The translations under genes were made by a program, and so were the position numbers. 64,000 bases of DNA from Megaustenia siamemsis (lineage: Eukaryota; Mollusca; Gastropoda; Stylommatophora; Ariophantidae). Shown piece after piece: positions 1-10,903 of this stretch (position 1 is the first letter of the stretch; every line of letters starts with the position of its first letter). The stretch lies in the NCBI GenBank assembly GCA_032433765.1, contig JAVIAB010000008.1:41066779-41130778 (forward strand). Direction: 5' to 3'. The notes beneath the pieces are model-generated. The model had not been told where the DNA came from. It saw only the letters and a program-made list of their open reading frames with translations, and did not search any database.

Positions 1-329
1 TCTATGACACCGTTAATCTTTTCTTATTTTTTTTTCGTCATTTTCTAATCCAACTTTTCTCCATAATCATCTTATTCTTCTTCTTTATTTCCAATAAACT
101 TCTGTATCTTATTCTACGATGATATTCAAGTAGTCTTCGTGCATTGTCTCCGTTCTGAAACACGACTTGAGTATCATTCTGCTATCATATATTACCAATT
201 ATCATAAGATATTTTGTAACTTACGTTTTTACAATATCCGCGGTTAACGTTTGATTATTTTACACCGGAAAAGATCAAATCTGAGATTTGTCCAATTTTG
301 AAATATTTATTGGACTAAATTCTTCTGCT
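1..329. other. Unassigned AT-rich sequence
   Basis: No coding exon, RNA gene or recognisable repeat was seen here. The stretch is AT-rich and ends at the tail of the LINE fragment that follows. Confidence 0.5.
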
Positions 330-757
330 TATTATTCTTCTTCTTTTCTTCCTCATTTGCCTTTCGTCGTCGAGGGGAGGTATAATTTGCTGTCTTTTGC
401 TCTTCTGTTCGCCTCTGCTGCTGTTGTATTTCCTAATGCTTCTAATATTTCATCGATTTATCTTTTTCGTGGTCGACCCTTGGGTCTGGTATTCTCGCAA
501 CATTTAATGAGAGCTCGTTGTGTTGTGTTTTGATTACTCTGCCTTATCACGTGGCCAAACTATTGTATGTGTTATTTCCTTATATATTCTATGGCGGGGG
601 CTATTCCTAGCTTTTTTCTCAGTTCTTCATTTCTGATCTTATCTCTCAGACTGTTTCCTGTCATTCGCCTAACACATTTCATCTCTGTAGAGGTTATTTT
701 TCTTATTGTTCTTGCATCTAGGGTCCAGGTCTGGCATTGGTAGCATAACGTTGGGAT
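330..757 (-). pseudogene. RTE-like LINE 3' fragment (family B)
   Basis: Read on the minus strand, 757 to 330 encodes the C-terminal part of a LINE ORF2 in broken frames. The segment CYQCQTWTLDARTIRKI is followed by a basic stretch ending KKLGIAPAIEYI, and the degraded rest corresponds to the WFGHVTRQK and GRPRKRW segments of better copies at 1412-1772 and 25546-26245. The 3' end is a short GAA-rich tail. It is 5'-truncated, as is usual for LINEs, and is not a functional gene. Assignment to an RTE-like clade is by general resemblance. Confidence 0.75.
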
Positions 758-1233
758 GAAGATTATATAAATTATTAATAGCATAAATATTAACTACCCT
801 AAAATATAAATATTTTTGTAGCATCAGAAATGAGAAAAAAACTCCAATAAAATATAGATCGCAGAAATGAGTGGAATGTAGTTTCCGCTGTAGATCTTCA
901 TTCATATGCGTATCAACATTTTAAGATTGTAACTAAAGTACTGCTTTGAGATTTAATGCAAGCAGCCGTGCATGTCGTAAAAATACTGACTAAAGTGATG
1001 CAGCCTTGAACTTGCCACACAGCTACACCAGGTTGAGAATCGCTGGCATGGCGAAGTCTGAACACAGTGGACATGTCATTTTGACAGCACTTTACGACAT
1101 GTCGCTTTGACAGCACTTTACGACATGTCGTTTTCCTCTCTACAGCATTTTAATTCGATGTCGACATTCCGAAGTATGTGTCTTGTTGAAATGTACATTT
1201 TATTTATACACTATTATGGCTTCTTGATGAAGT
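758..1233. other. Unassigned sequence with a 26-bp duplication
   Basis: No gene was recognised. A 26-bp unit beginning TTTGACAGCACTTTACGACA occurs twice in tandem at 1080-1130. Confidence 0.5.
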
Positions 1234-1314
1234 GTGGCTTTTATTTATATTTGTAGTACTGTGGCTTTTATTTATATTTGTAGTACTGTGGCTTTTATTT
1301 ATATTTGTAGTACT
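1234..1314. repeat. 27-bp tandem repeat, 3 copies
   Basis: Three exact 27-bp units start GTGGCTTTTATTTATATTTG at 1234, 1261 and 1288, and a partial fourth begins at 1315. The period is a multiple of three, so the plus strand stays open across it. There is no other evidence of coding. Confidence 0.9.
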
Positions 1315-1411
1315 GTGGCTTCTTGGGGGAATTTAAATTTTGTACGCATTAAATACACTAATGTAGGCTGTTTCCTAGGATTTTACAACACACACACACA
1401 CAAAGATAACG

Positions 1412-1772
1412 ACCACCGAAATGAAATGTGTCAGAAGAATGACAAGAAACAGCTTAAGGGACAGAGTAAGAAACACTGACCTGAGGAAGAAACTCGAAAT
1501 TGAACCAGCCATCGAATACATAAAGAAACAACAGATAAATTGGTTCGGCCACATAACAAGACAAAAAGAACTAACAATGACTCAAAGAGCCTTAAATAAA
1601 CGCTACGAAAACGCCAGATTAAGAGGAAGACCGAGAAAGAGATGGATAAAGGGAATACTAGAGTCACTAGGAGGGATAACATCAGAAGAGGCCAACAGAA
1701 GAGCAAAGAATCGCAGATTGTTTCTCCCCTCGACGCCAACGGCAGCAGAGGAAGGATAGAAGAAGAAGAACA
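1412..1772 (+). pseudogene. RTE-like LINE 3' fragment (family B)
   Basis: The plus strand encodes a C-terminal LINE segment of about 112 residues with the family-B marks MKCVRRMTRNSLRD, INWFGHITRQKE and LRGRPRKRWIKGILE. It ends in a stop followed by a GAAGAAGAA tail and a CA microsatellite. This is the classic 3' end of a 5'-truncated LINE insertion. The upstream endonuclease and reverse transcriptase are missing, so it is not a gene. It shares its family with 330-757, 25546-26245 and 56775-57085. Confidence 0.8.
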
Positions 1773-1814
1773 CACACACACACACACAACATACATACAT
1801 ACATTTTTATTCAT

Positions 1815-2100
1815 TTTCCTCTCCGACCGTAGACAGCACGTTGGACGGAAGTCATGTTTGTCCATGATTGACGATCCGCTGCTCGTTCTTGTAGTTCTTG
1901 GTTGTTTCTTAGTCTCATGGCTGAGCCTTCCCTAGTAATTGTTCTGTTGTTACGAGTGGCGATTCTCCTGGTCTATCTTGTTTTCTTTCACCGGATGGTT
2001 TACACGTGAGTGCCTGATGGGGATGTCTTTCATCATTCATTCTGAGTACACAATCTATGTATTTACAACGCTTTCTTCCTATAAACATCAGTGGTGTATA
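1815..2100 (-). pseudogene. LINE ORF2 C-terminal fragment (family E)
   Basis: The minus strand carries a degraded LINE C-terminus. A segment RKRCKYIDCVLRMNDERHPH is followed by a GERKQDRPGES segment (usually GKRKRGRPKES in such elements), and after a frame change by a terminal AADRQSWTN-like stretch. This pattern is typical of RTE-related ORF2 C-termini. In-frame stops and a frameshift show it is dead. Confidence 0.6.
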
Positions 2101-2227
2101 CTGGTTTTTGGGGTCTGGGCTACCGACAACATAATAAATAAAAACATACATTATATTCAGTAGGCTAACATAAAGCAATATTTTCTAATGACATCACTGC
2201 ATTTTAAATTACTTACGTATTTATATG

Positions 2228-2443
2228 TTAATTATATCCGTCTTCTTTTGGACGAAAATGTCTTGATGACTTTGTCATTGAAAGTACTGTTGTGTTGGTT
2301 TCTAAGTTCTGAGGGAATGATATCTCAATGGACATTAATGCCACACCAGATAAGCGTTCTTGTGTCTGAGTTGAGCGACAATAAGATTTGATTCTCCTGA
2401 GCACAGAAAATGTTCTTTCTACAGATGCTGATGCGCATAACGT
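2228..2443 (-). pseudogene. hAT transposase C-terminal (dimerisation) remnant
   Basis: On the minus strand one frame reads ASVERTFSVLRRIKSYCRST, then TQERLSGVALMSIE, and about 30 residues later a TAA stop at 2230-2228. This matches the hAT-family C-terminal dimerisation domain, whose hallmarks are the SxERxFS start and the LSxLAxxSIE end. The catalytic core is not seen upstream; the sequence above 2443 quickly loses frame. It is best read as a decayed hAT transposon or a fossil of a hAT-derived gene such as the ZMYM/ZBED type. Terminal inverted repeats were not found. Confidence 0.7.
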
Positions 2444-2659
2444 AGTTATAAATAGCTAAGGAAGTTCCTGTAATCAGACATAGTTTCACTTTCACTTTTA
2501 ACGCTTCTAATTGACTAGTGCTAAAAAATAACCCGTGAAACCGCATTCTTCTAGCGGTAGCTCCCGCTATATTATTTTGACTCCCATTTTTGAATGTCAA
2601 GGTCGTTAATACTAGGTCCGGATAGAGGAAAAATATACCGCTAGCTACTATAGGTTTCA

Positions 2660-4200
2660 ATGTAGAGTAGTTTAGGTTTCATTAACAAACGTTATAGTAG
2701 CCAGAGGAAAACTTTGCTTTAATAAATGCAAATCAAAGCAAAAAAATTATCATGGCCTACGAAATGTGTAATAGAATATTAGAAAATTTGTAATATAATT
2801 ATATAAAAAAATAATATAAGTTATCATTTCCTTTTGTAATTCGTTAATATGTTCAAGGCTACCGGAGGTAGCTGCGGCAACATAGAGAATACGCCACTGA
2901 TAAATATACATATATACATACATGGACACATATATACTACACACTCACATGATTTTTAAAATATATATATATATATATTTCCTGTCTCGTCTCCAGGTCT
3001 CACACACAATTTCTACACAAGTGAATGGAGAGGACTTGCATTACAGGATCAATTGCCTTGCCAGCCTTATAATCGCCAAGCTTCATAGAGTAATCGAATT
3101 CCAGAAATATCGAATTAATCTATTATCAAGCGTTTGTTAAAAACTCGTCTTCAACTTTCTTGTTTTTTGTTGTGTTTGCGTTTTTAAATTTTTTTTTATT
3201 GCACATTCCACAAGTGCATTGTTCCATTGCATGTATGACAGTACATTCTGAAACTAAATGTCAGTTATAATAGGATATTATTTATAGAACTGGTAAGGTC
3301 TATCGCTGGAGACTTAAGGATATGGTTTTACAGAGGAACCTCACACAGTTGTTTGTTACTGATACTTTAGTTGAGTTGCGTCATTTCAAGGAAGTTAAAA
3401 TAAACACCCTTCTTCTATTATACATTTCAAGTTATTAAAGGAAGCAGTATCTTAAAATATCAAAACTTTTGTAACTAAAAATTGAATATTGCACCGGCCG
3501 AAACTCTCAAGTCTTCATATTTTAAATCTTTTCTTTAGAGGCTTTAACAACTAAAACATCATTCACAAGTAAATGTTTACATAAGCTAGAAATTTTTACG
3601 TTTTACGTGTAATGTCACAAATTTAGAATATCAATTTTAAGAAAGAAAATACTACTCAGAACTTGTTCATCCATAAATGCTGTAAAATTTCGAAGATTAA
3701 AACTTCACTTCGAGATGGAAATTAACAGCTGTGAACATAGAAGACAAGAACAAAATGTAGTATTTATGATGTATGTGTACTTTCAGTTCTTGCTTTATAT
3801 ATTATTAAAGAGAATAAAACAGACAAGAATTCGTTCAGATTGACAGATCGACAACATTTTACACAGCCTGATGAGATTCTTTTTTGATGTTTGTGACACA
3901 CAAAACCTGCAGTCAAGAACTGCTCAAAGAGTGTAATAAAAAGGAAATACAGACAGCGACAACAGGTAGGTAGTGGTGCCATATATGGTACGTGCTCATA
4001 TAAGATCCAGAAACAATGACGAGAACTGCTTGCCACACAGTTGTAACAGTATAGGTGAATGAAAGCATAGGTCATCTGTGTACAAGATCCTCTGACATTT
4101 CTTGTACACAGTAGCCTTCTAAGGGAAGTCAAAATAAGAGGAGTTCAAGGACCGACGGCACTGTGTGACAAAAGGAAGGTTATCTTTGTCAAACAAAATT
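2660..4200. other. Unassigned AT-rich sequence
   Basis: No coding exon or known repeat was recognised. It holds short TA-rich microsatellites near 2900-2985 and otherwise looks like unconstrained intergenic DNA. Confidence 0.5.
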
Positions 4201-4204
4201 CAAG

Positions 4205-4385
4205 GCACATGAAAACTGACAAAATAAAAGACTGGCGATAATTAACAAAATACAACAAGACAAATGGTAACTGGGAAAAAAGACAAATAGCAACCGACAA
4301 AACACGACATACGGCAACTGGCAAAATACAACACGACACATGACAACTGACAAAACACAAGACACATAATAGCTGACAAACCATT
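4205..4385. repeat. Degenerate minisatellite, about 24-29 bp units
   Basis: About six imperfect units follow the pattern CAAAAYACRACAnGACAMAT plus GGYAACTGR. They are diverged and vary in length, which suggests an old array. The minus-strand open frame here is Cys-rich only because of the repeat and is not considered coding. Confidence 0.65.
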
Positions 4386-5014
4386 ACAAGTCAGTGACCA
4401 AGGAAATAAGAAGAACATTTATGTACACATTTCAATAAAGAGATCTAAATGCTCGAAAGCCAAAGATATTTGAACATTTCTACAAGACAAATTATACCTA
4501 AAATCGTTGTCTCACAGTAATTGTAAGAAATCTATTCCATCCATTCTAATAAAAAGGCCACCATTAAATAAGTTGATGTATCAATATTCTATCATTTTAT
4601 TTGATTTTATCTGTATTTAAACTGACGATTGCTTGAGAAAACCCGAATAAACAGGAAGTTTTGCAATTGTTGTCAATCAAGATAGTATGTAAATGTCCCC
4701 CAACCTGGGAGAAACAAATGTTGACGTCATTATGTGTTGACCGTGATCTTTTTTGTTAATATGTGTCAGACTGCATAGATTAAGATGCCTTTAGTATCTG
4801 ACCCCAGATAAAACCCCCCGTCATATCCTTAAAAAAATGGGTGGGGGGAGGAGTTATAATATGGTTGTGTTGTTCCATTTTGTTTTTCTTTTTAGTAAGT
4901 ATATAAGGTAAGCGATCGGACGAGTGACAACAGTGGTGATCATAACTGGTGGCTTCAGGAGCTGGGTCGACCACCTGACGTCCCCAGGCAAAGAAAATGT
5001 ATCCATCCTGTTAT
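4386..5014. other. Unassigned sequence
   Basis: No gene or repeat family was recognised. Confidence 0.45.
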
Positions 5015-5021
5015 ATAGTAG

Positions 5022-5023
<2 letters not shown>

Positions 5024-5066
<43 letters not shown>

Positions 5067-5329
5067 TGTCCTTTCGAGCAGAAGACGGCACATAGGGCAG
5101 AACCACAATCTCAAAAATAGAAACCTTGCGTGCCAAAATGGCACATATTGCAGAGATCACTGCTTCTAAAATCTATGGTCTGTTTCCATAACAATGCTTT
5201 TTACAATGACAGCTTGTCAAGCCATCGATCAACCTCCTTAGTCGCCTCATACGACATGCCTGGAAGGTCATAGTGTCACTATTCTTTACATCCCACATAA
5301 TGGGGCCCCGGTAACACACGGGCTACATC
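5024..5329 (-). mobile_element. Short non-autonomous retroelement (element X) ending in (GATA)n
   Basis: Read on the minus strand, it begins with a GC-rich head (CCCGTGTGTTACCGGGGCCC) related to the 5' leader of the full-length LINE at 51326. It ends in CTCGAAAGGACAATAGATAG and a GATA microsatellite (CTAT on the plus strand, 5023-5066). A 9-bp direct repeat ATAGTAGTC flanks it at 5015-5023 and 5330-5338, consistent with a target-site duplication. It has no ORF. Related copies are the split one at 30480-30683 plus 31970-32041 and the truncated one at 56432-56527. It is likely mobilised by a LINE. Confidence 0.7.
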
Positions 5330-5347
5330 ATAGTAGTCCTACATCAT

Positions 5348-5604
5348 AGTAAAGTAAAGTACTCCCGTCACGCCAAGTGGCGTATAGGGAATATGGTGTT
5401 AGTGACCCTATATTTTACAGACCTTCAGCACATGATTTTTGGGGTAATGTGGTCGGTATTACGCCCGTGCTGCTTTACTTTATCAGAAAAAAATCCGGTA
5501 CCCATTTAAGGCTGGGTGAACCCGGAAGCCGTCGGTTGGGATCGAACCCTACCCCTTGTCCTTTGTAGTCCAGTTCACTAACCACTGAGCTATCGCGGCT
5601 CCCA
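5348..5604 (-). mobile_element. tRNA-derived SINE, family 1
   Basis: On the minus strand the element starts GGGAGCCGCGATAGCTCAGT, containing a pol III A-box-like TAGCTCAGTGGTTAG, followed by a B-box-like GGTTCGATCCC. Its unique body has the segment TACGCCACTTGGCGTGACGG, and its tail is rich in CTTTACTTT. A perfect 13-bp target-site duplication AGTCCTACATCAT flanks it at 5335-5347 and 5605-5617. A pol III transcript moved by a LINE is the expected mechanism. It is not a functional tRNA gene. Confidence 0.9.
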
Positions 5605-5617
5605 GTCCTACATCATG

Positions 5618-6430
5618 ATAATGACATTTTGGTAGCATTTTTCGTCATTTTATAACAACATGTAAATTAAATTAAAATAACCAATATATTAAATTACAAT
5701 ATTCAGCTGACATTAATTGAAAAGCCCATTTGCCATGATTTAAACAATCGGAAGGATGTAATGATTTTTATCTTTTTTTTTCCTTTATAAGGCATACGTC
5801 AATATCTTGATGTCCCATGTGAGCGTCTAGGTTCGACTAGTGCTAAAATGGACGCTGTAAATGAAGACATTGTTACAGGGCAAAGACTGGAGCGTGTAAC
5901 CTGATGGATGTGAGCAGTTAAGCTGTCGAACAAGAGAAAAAAAAAGTATGTCTCCCGAGGGCAAGAACATTGTATTGTAGATCGATAGAATGTGACCCAT
6001 GAATGCTGAAATGTTTCTAGAATAATACATAAAAACGTCATTCCAGACTAAAACAAAGAAGCTTTGGACGACAAGACGTAATGGCCTCAGTGATGAGAGT
6101 AATGCCGTTTTTGAGTGAAACGGCAAGAAACAATAACCTAAAGAAAGGAAACATTGGGTCATAAAAGGTTTTTTTTTCAAAATAAACGAGAAATTCTTAA
6201 ATGAATGCTTTTTTTATTTATTTATTTTTTTTTTTTTTAACCAATGACGAGAAATTGTATAGCTACTATTTATAATTCCTTCATAAACGATTACTAAATG
6301 AAAGATCGGTTGTGAGCGTTTCCGCGGTCTTTGATCTTTCTCTACAGTTTTTATAGACAAAGAAAAGACGGTGAGAAACACAGAGAGTTTGGAGAAGAGA
6401 GACAGAGAGAAGAAATGGAAACTCTGAAAG
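5618..6430. other. Unassigned sequence
   Basis: No gene was recognised. It contains a T-rich run near 6210-6240. Confidence 0.45.
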
Positions 6431-6431
6431 A

Positions 6432-6432
6432 G

Positions 6433-6476
<44 letters not shown>
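6432..6476. repeat. (GA)n microsatellite
   Basis: About 22 GA dinucleotides form an uninterrupted run. I-clade LINEs in this window end in GA tracts (30684, 21709), but no LINE sequence was seen next to this one. Confidence 0.9.
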
Positions 6477-6481
<5 letters not shown>

Positions 6482-6526
6482 GAGACGTAGAGAGTGAGGT
6501 GGAAAGTAATTAAACATATTATACGA

Positions 6527-8038
6527 TGAATGTCGGCACTGTTGTATGTTGTATATCGTAATGAATGTCGACACTGTTGTATGTTGTATATCGTAATGAA
6601 TGCCGGCACTGTTGTATGTTATATATCGTAATGAATGTCGGCACTGTTGTATGTTGTATATCATAATGAATGTCGGCACTGTTTATGTTGTATATCATAA
6701 TGAATGTCGACACTGTTGTATGTTGTATATCATATATTGAATGTCGACTCTGTTGTATGTTGTATATCATAATGAATGTCGACACTGTTGTATGTTGTAT
6801 ATCATAATGAATGTCGACACTGTTGTGTGTTGTATATCATAATGAATGACGACACTGTTGTATGTTGTATATTGTAATGAATGTCGACACTGTTGTATGT
6901 TGTATATCGTAATGAATGTCGACACTGTTGTGTGTTGTATATCGTAATGAATGTCGACACTGTTGTATGTTGTATATTGTAATGAATGTCGACACTGTCG
7001 TATGTTGTATATCGTAATGAATGTCGACACTGTTGTGTGTTGTACATTGTAATAAATGTCGACACTGTTGTATGTTGTATATTGTAATGAATGTCGACAC
7101 TGTTGTATGTTGTATATCGTAATGAATGTCGACACTGTTGTGTGTTGTATATCGTAATGAATGTCGACACTGTTGTATGTTGTATATCGTAATGAATGTC
7201 GACACTGTTGTATGTTGTATATCATAATGAATGACGACACTGTTGTATGCTGTATATTGTAATGAATGTCGACACTGTTGTATGTTGTATATCATAATGA
7301 ATGACGACACTCTTGTGTGTTGTATATTGTAATGAATGTCGACACTGTTGTATGTTGTATATCATAATGAATGTCGACACTGTTGTGTGTTGTATATCGT
7401 AATGAATGTCGACACTGTTGTGTGTTGTATATTGTAATGAATGTCGACACTGTTGTATGTTGTATATCATAATGAATGTCGACACTGTTGTGTGTTGTAT
7501 ATCGTAATGAATGTCGACACTGCTGTATGTTGTATATCATAATGAATGACGACACTGTTGTGTGTTGTATATCATAATGAATGACGACCCTGTTGTATGT
7601 TGTATATTGTAATGAATGTCGACACTGTTGTATGTTGTATATTGTAATGAATGTCGACACTGTTGTGTGTTGTATATCATAATGAATGACGACACTGTTG
7701 TATGTTGTATATTGTAATGAATGTCGACACTGTTGTGTGTTGTATATCGTAATGAATGTCGACTCTGTTGCATGTTGTATATCGTAATGAATGTCGACTC
7801 TGTTGTATGTTGTATATCGTAATGAATGTCGACACTGTTGTGTGTTGTATATCGTAATGAATATCGACACTGTTGTATGTTGTATATCGTAATGAATGTC
7901 GACACTGTTGTGTGTTGTATATCATAATGAATGTCGACACTGTTGTATGTTGTATATCGTAATGAATGTCGACACTGTTGTGTGTTGTATATCATAATGA
8001 ATGTCGACACTGTTGTATGTTGTATATCGTAATGAATG
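6527..8038. repeat. 35-bp minisatellite, about 43 copies
   Basis: Head-to-tail 35-bp units have the consensus ATGAATGTCGACACTGTTGT then RTGTTGTATATCRTA. Variants are concentrated at a few positions: GTCGAC/GACGAC, TATG/TGTG and CGTA/CATA/TGTA. The unit contains the palindrome GTCGAC. Because 35 is not a multiple of three and the unit lacks minus-strand stops, all three minus frames stay open over long stretches and repeat every 35 residues. This is a mathematical consequence of the unit, not evidence of a protein. The array runs directly into the 29-bp array at 8030. Confidence 0.97.
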
Positions 8039-8627
8039 TCGCTAGCGTGTGGGCTGTAGCATGAATGTCGCTAGCGTGTGGGCTGTAGCATGAATGTCGC
8101 TAGCGTGTGGGCTGTAGCATGAATGTCGCTAGCGTGTGGGCTGTAGCATGAATGTCGCTAGAGTGTGGGCTGTAGCATGAATGTCGCTAGCGTGTGGGCT
8201 GTAGCATGAATGTCGCTAGCGTGTGGGCTGTAGCATGAATGTCGCTAGAGTGTGGGCTGTAGCATGAATGTCGCTAGCGTGTGGGCTGTAGCATGAATGT
8301 CGCTAGCGTGTGGGCTGTAGCATGAATGTCGCTAGCGTGTGGGCTGTCGCTAGCGTGTGGGCTGTAGCATGAATGTCGCTAGCGTGTGGGCTGTAGCATG
8401 AATGTCGCTAGCGTGTGGGCTGTAGCATGAATGTCGCTAGCGTGTGGGCTGTAGCATGAATGTCGCTAGCGTGTGGGCTGTAGCATGAATGTCGCTAGCG
8501 TGTGGGCTGTAGCATGAATGTCGCTAGCGTGTGGGCTGTAGCATGAATGTCGCTAGCGTGTGGGCTGTCGCTAGCGTGTGGGCTGTAGCATGAATGTCGC
8601 TAGCGTGTGGGCTGTAGCATGAATGTT
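8030..8627. repeat. 29-bp minisatellite, about 20 copies
   Basis: The units read ATGAATGTCGCTAGCGTGTG then GGCTGTAGC. Most copies are identical, a few have GCTAGA, and two shortened units lack AGCATGAAT. Its first 10 bases, ATGAATGTCG, equal the start of the 35-bp unit next door, and the junction falls exactly at that shared decamer. Low divergence suggests recent expansion or homogenisation. Confidence 0.97.
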
Positions 8628-8874
8628 ACTTCTGCGGTGTTTGTGAGTCTACCATAATAATACATAGTTAACAATAGTTACGATCGGCGAGTATTCAATG
8701 CAGAACGAATGTGAGAAAAACAATTGCTTATTCATGTATGTCGGAAAATAATAAAATATATACAACGCAAAATAAATAAATACAAGAGTCTATTTGTTTG
8801 ATTTCATGTATGCATTGGAATATAGAGCAAGTTAAATAACGTTTATAAGCATCCCTTTTGCAAGATGTAATGAG

Positions 8875-9330
8875 CATCAAATAACATCGACAGGACAAAG
8901 TAAACATCTCCAACGTCTTGCAACAAATCAAACTCCCGTCCATAAAGGCAACACATCGGAGTAGAGGATTAAGGTAGTTGGGCCAAGTAAGAAGATTGGA
9001 GAACAATCGCACTCACAAACAATTATTGTGTGGAGAACTTAGGGACGGAAAGAGAAAGAGCAGACCAGTGTTGAGATGTACGGATATTTGCTGTGCTTCC
9101 TTGAGGGAATTATCTGCGCATGAGAAAAACGGAAAATCTGCCAGATCGTGGCTAAGGGGGCAGAGCAACATTTGAGAAAGTGATGATGTTCAAATGAGAA
9201 GACAATAAGCACATGAGCAATGAGTTGAAGCCAGGCAAAACAAATACAGCTTGTTCATTCTACTTTCGGATCTGTCTATCCAATATTGGCAGACTCAGCC
9301 ACGAGAGAAGTCGCTCAGTAAAACAACATC
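8875..9330 (+). pseudogene. LINE ORF2 C-terminal fragment (family F) with zinc-finger tail
   Basis: The plus strand reads LGQVRRLENNRTHKQLLCGE, then LRDGKRKSRPVLRCTDICC, which is the C-terminal region of a LINE ORF2. After a gap it reads SFYFRICLSNIGRLSHERS, a C2H2-like terminal finger seen in the same LINE type. The reverse transcriptase core is absent and frames are broken. A diverged copy of the same tail lies inverted at 12900-13110. Confidence 0.7.
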
Positions 9331-9527
9331 CAGTATAAGACATTGAAGTACTAAACTACAGACAAGTTATAAATGGTCGATACCAACCGTCTGTCAAGAT
9401 GTCAAAGTTAATGCTACATATGTGGTGACAGTAAGTGGGAGAGGCGGGGCTGAGGGACAGTTGCCCCTTAGCCCAAAATTTAAATTAAAGACGTAGTGAA
9501 CAATACTGCAACTTAAGGAGATCAATT

Positions 9528-9870
9528 GGGGACTGGTTGGTCTCGAGGCAAGACGACGGTCTCGAGACAGAGAGGTTGTGGGTTCAAATCCCAGCTGCAC
9601 GAGTTGGGATTTTTATTTATGATTTCTCTCTGCGGCAACCACCCCTGGTTTCAACAGCGTGGCACGGCTTGAAACGTCAATTACTCATGGATGGAAAAAA
9701 ATATGAGCACCAAAAAATATGAGTACCTCCGAAGACGCAGTTATCTGCCTCTGCGGTAAGGGACCCCTGTGCACACGGCTGCTAGGGAAAAACGGATTAA
9801 CACGCAAAATTTCGTCCCTAGTCACTAGTGACTTCGTCAGAGGTTAAAGCTGGCGAATGAAAGAAAAACA
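9528..9870 (+). mobile_element. tRNA-related SINE, family 2 (probable)
   Basis: The head GGACTGGTTGGTCTCGAGGC carries a tRNA-like D-arm region, followed by GTGGGTTCAAATCCCAGC, a good B-box. A unique body follows (CAACAGCGTGGCACGGCTTG and more). The 3' end and target duplication were not pinned down. Anticodon-arm pairing does not look like an intact tRNA. Confidence 0.55.
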
Positions 9871-10420
9871 AAAAAGAGCTCAATATTCGCCTTCCCAGGA
9901 TACAGAAAGACTACTTGTCTTGCTCTGGGCGCTGGCAATCCATGCATATGCGTGCCCTTTTATGAAATAAACTTGGCAATTATGTTATGTAAAGCTCATT
10001 CTCATATAACCACGTGTCATTCTCTCATTAAATCTATATTTGGCTCACTCTCATTGCGTTACTTTTATCAGAGAAAGTTATATCACACCGTGAAAGGTTC
10101 CCTCCCCTTCATGCTATGGCCTATGGGAAGAGAGTGACGCTGTCTATCCAAGACCACGGCACGTGTTTGGGTGCCATGGACAATTTCTAGTATCTATTTG
10201 TACCTATTTCTAGAGGCTATTTGGCCTATTTCTGGATGAACCCCGGAGCCTTGTCCCGAAATAATGTGCCACTTATGAGAATCGACCTGGAACATTTGTA
10301 ATAGTAATGAAATAATGAACCGGGAGATTGTAGAAAGTGTGCAAAGCATGGGGATATAACATAGGTTCAAGATGGTGTGGTCTGGGCATTTCTAGAAGGG
10401 GGAAAAGAGGTGACGTATTG
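9871..10420. other. Unassigned sequence
   Basis: No coding or repeat assignment was possible. Confidence 0.4.
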
Positions 10421-10803
10421 TGTAGCGACTAGGAGACAACGGAAAGTTAGAGTGGCAGAATTTTATTAGTCGGATGAGGAAGCTTGAGATAATAAATAGG
10501 AGGAAATATAAGCTTGGGAGACACTCAACGGTCAACGTCGCAGTCAGAGCAGAGTAGTTCATAGTCAGAGCAGAACGTTGAGCAGAGTAGAAAAGATGAC
10601 AGTCAAGTATTCAGTAATTAGAAGTAGTCAGTAGTTAGTCGTTCGTCTCTCCTTAGTCAGTCCAGCTGTGTAAAGTTACAGAGATGATAGATAGTGAACA
10701 TTTATAAGAAGGTATGAAATAAACTAACTGATATGTTGTGAAGATCTTGTTGGTCATTCGTCCAGTGGAAGTCTGACTGTGAGTGTGGTGATACTGTAAC
10801 ACA
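10421..10803 (+). mobile_element. Probable solo LTR
   Basis: The segment starts TGTAGCGACTAGGAG and ends CTGTAACACA. It contains a TATA-like AAATATAAGC near 10505, a purine-rich CAGTCAGAGCAGAG-type leader and a poly(A) signal AATAAA at 10718-10723, in the order expected for U3-R-U5. ATTG precedes it at 10417-10420 and recurs at 10803-10806, so the exact 3' boundary is uncertain by a base. No gag, pol or second LTR was seen nearby. Assignment to the Gypsy type is a guess. Confidence 0.4.
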
Positions 10804-10862
10804 TTGTGATTAGGAAGCGAGTACACTAACCGCTCAATCACCAAGACTCCATAAACAATGTG

Positions 10863-10903
10863 AGAGAATTTATTCTATTTTATTCTATTCTATTCTATTA
10901 TAT
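10863..10903. repeat. (ATTCT)n microsatellite
   Basis: Imperfect TATTC repeats are followed by CCATGGAA. A similar tract with the same following word lies at 13481-13515, so it may mark the tail of a shared element. Confidence 0.6.

Noticed and set aside
1431..1865. 144-codon minus-strand open frame
   Set aside because: It is the antisense of the LINE fragment at 1412-1772.
3764..4384. Two minus-strand frames (122 and 79 codons) with Cys-rich sequence
   Set aside because: No start context, splice sites or domain; the second lies in a degenerate tandem repeat.
6767..8010. Several overlapping minus-strand open frames of 87-192 codons with a 35-residue period
   Set aside because: They are produced by a 35-bp minisatellite unit that lacks minus-strand stops; all three frames are open and none shows coding constraint.
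6527..8627. CRISPR-like direct repeat array
   Set aside because: Units are contiguous with no unique spacers, and the context is eukaryotic; it is a minisatellite.
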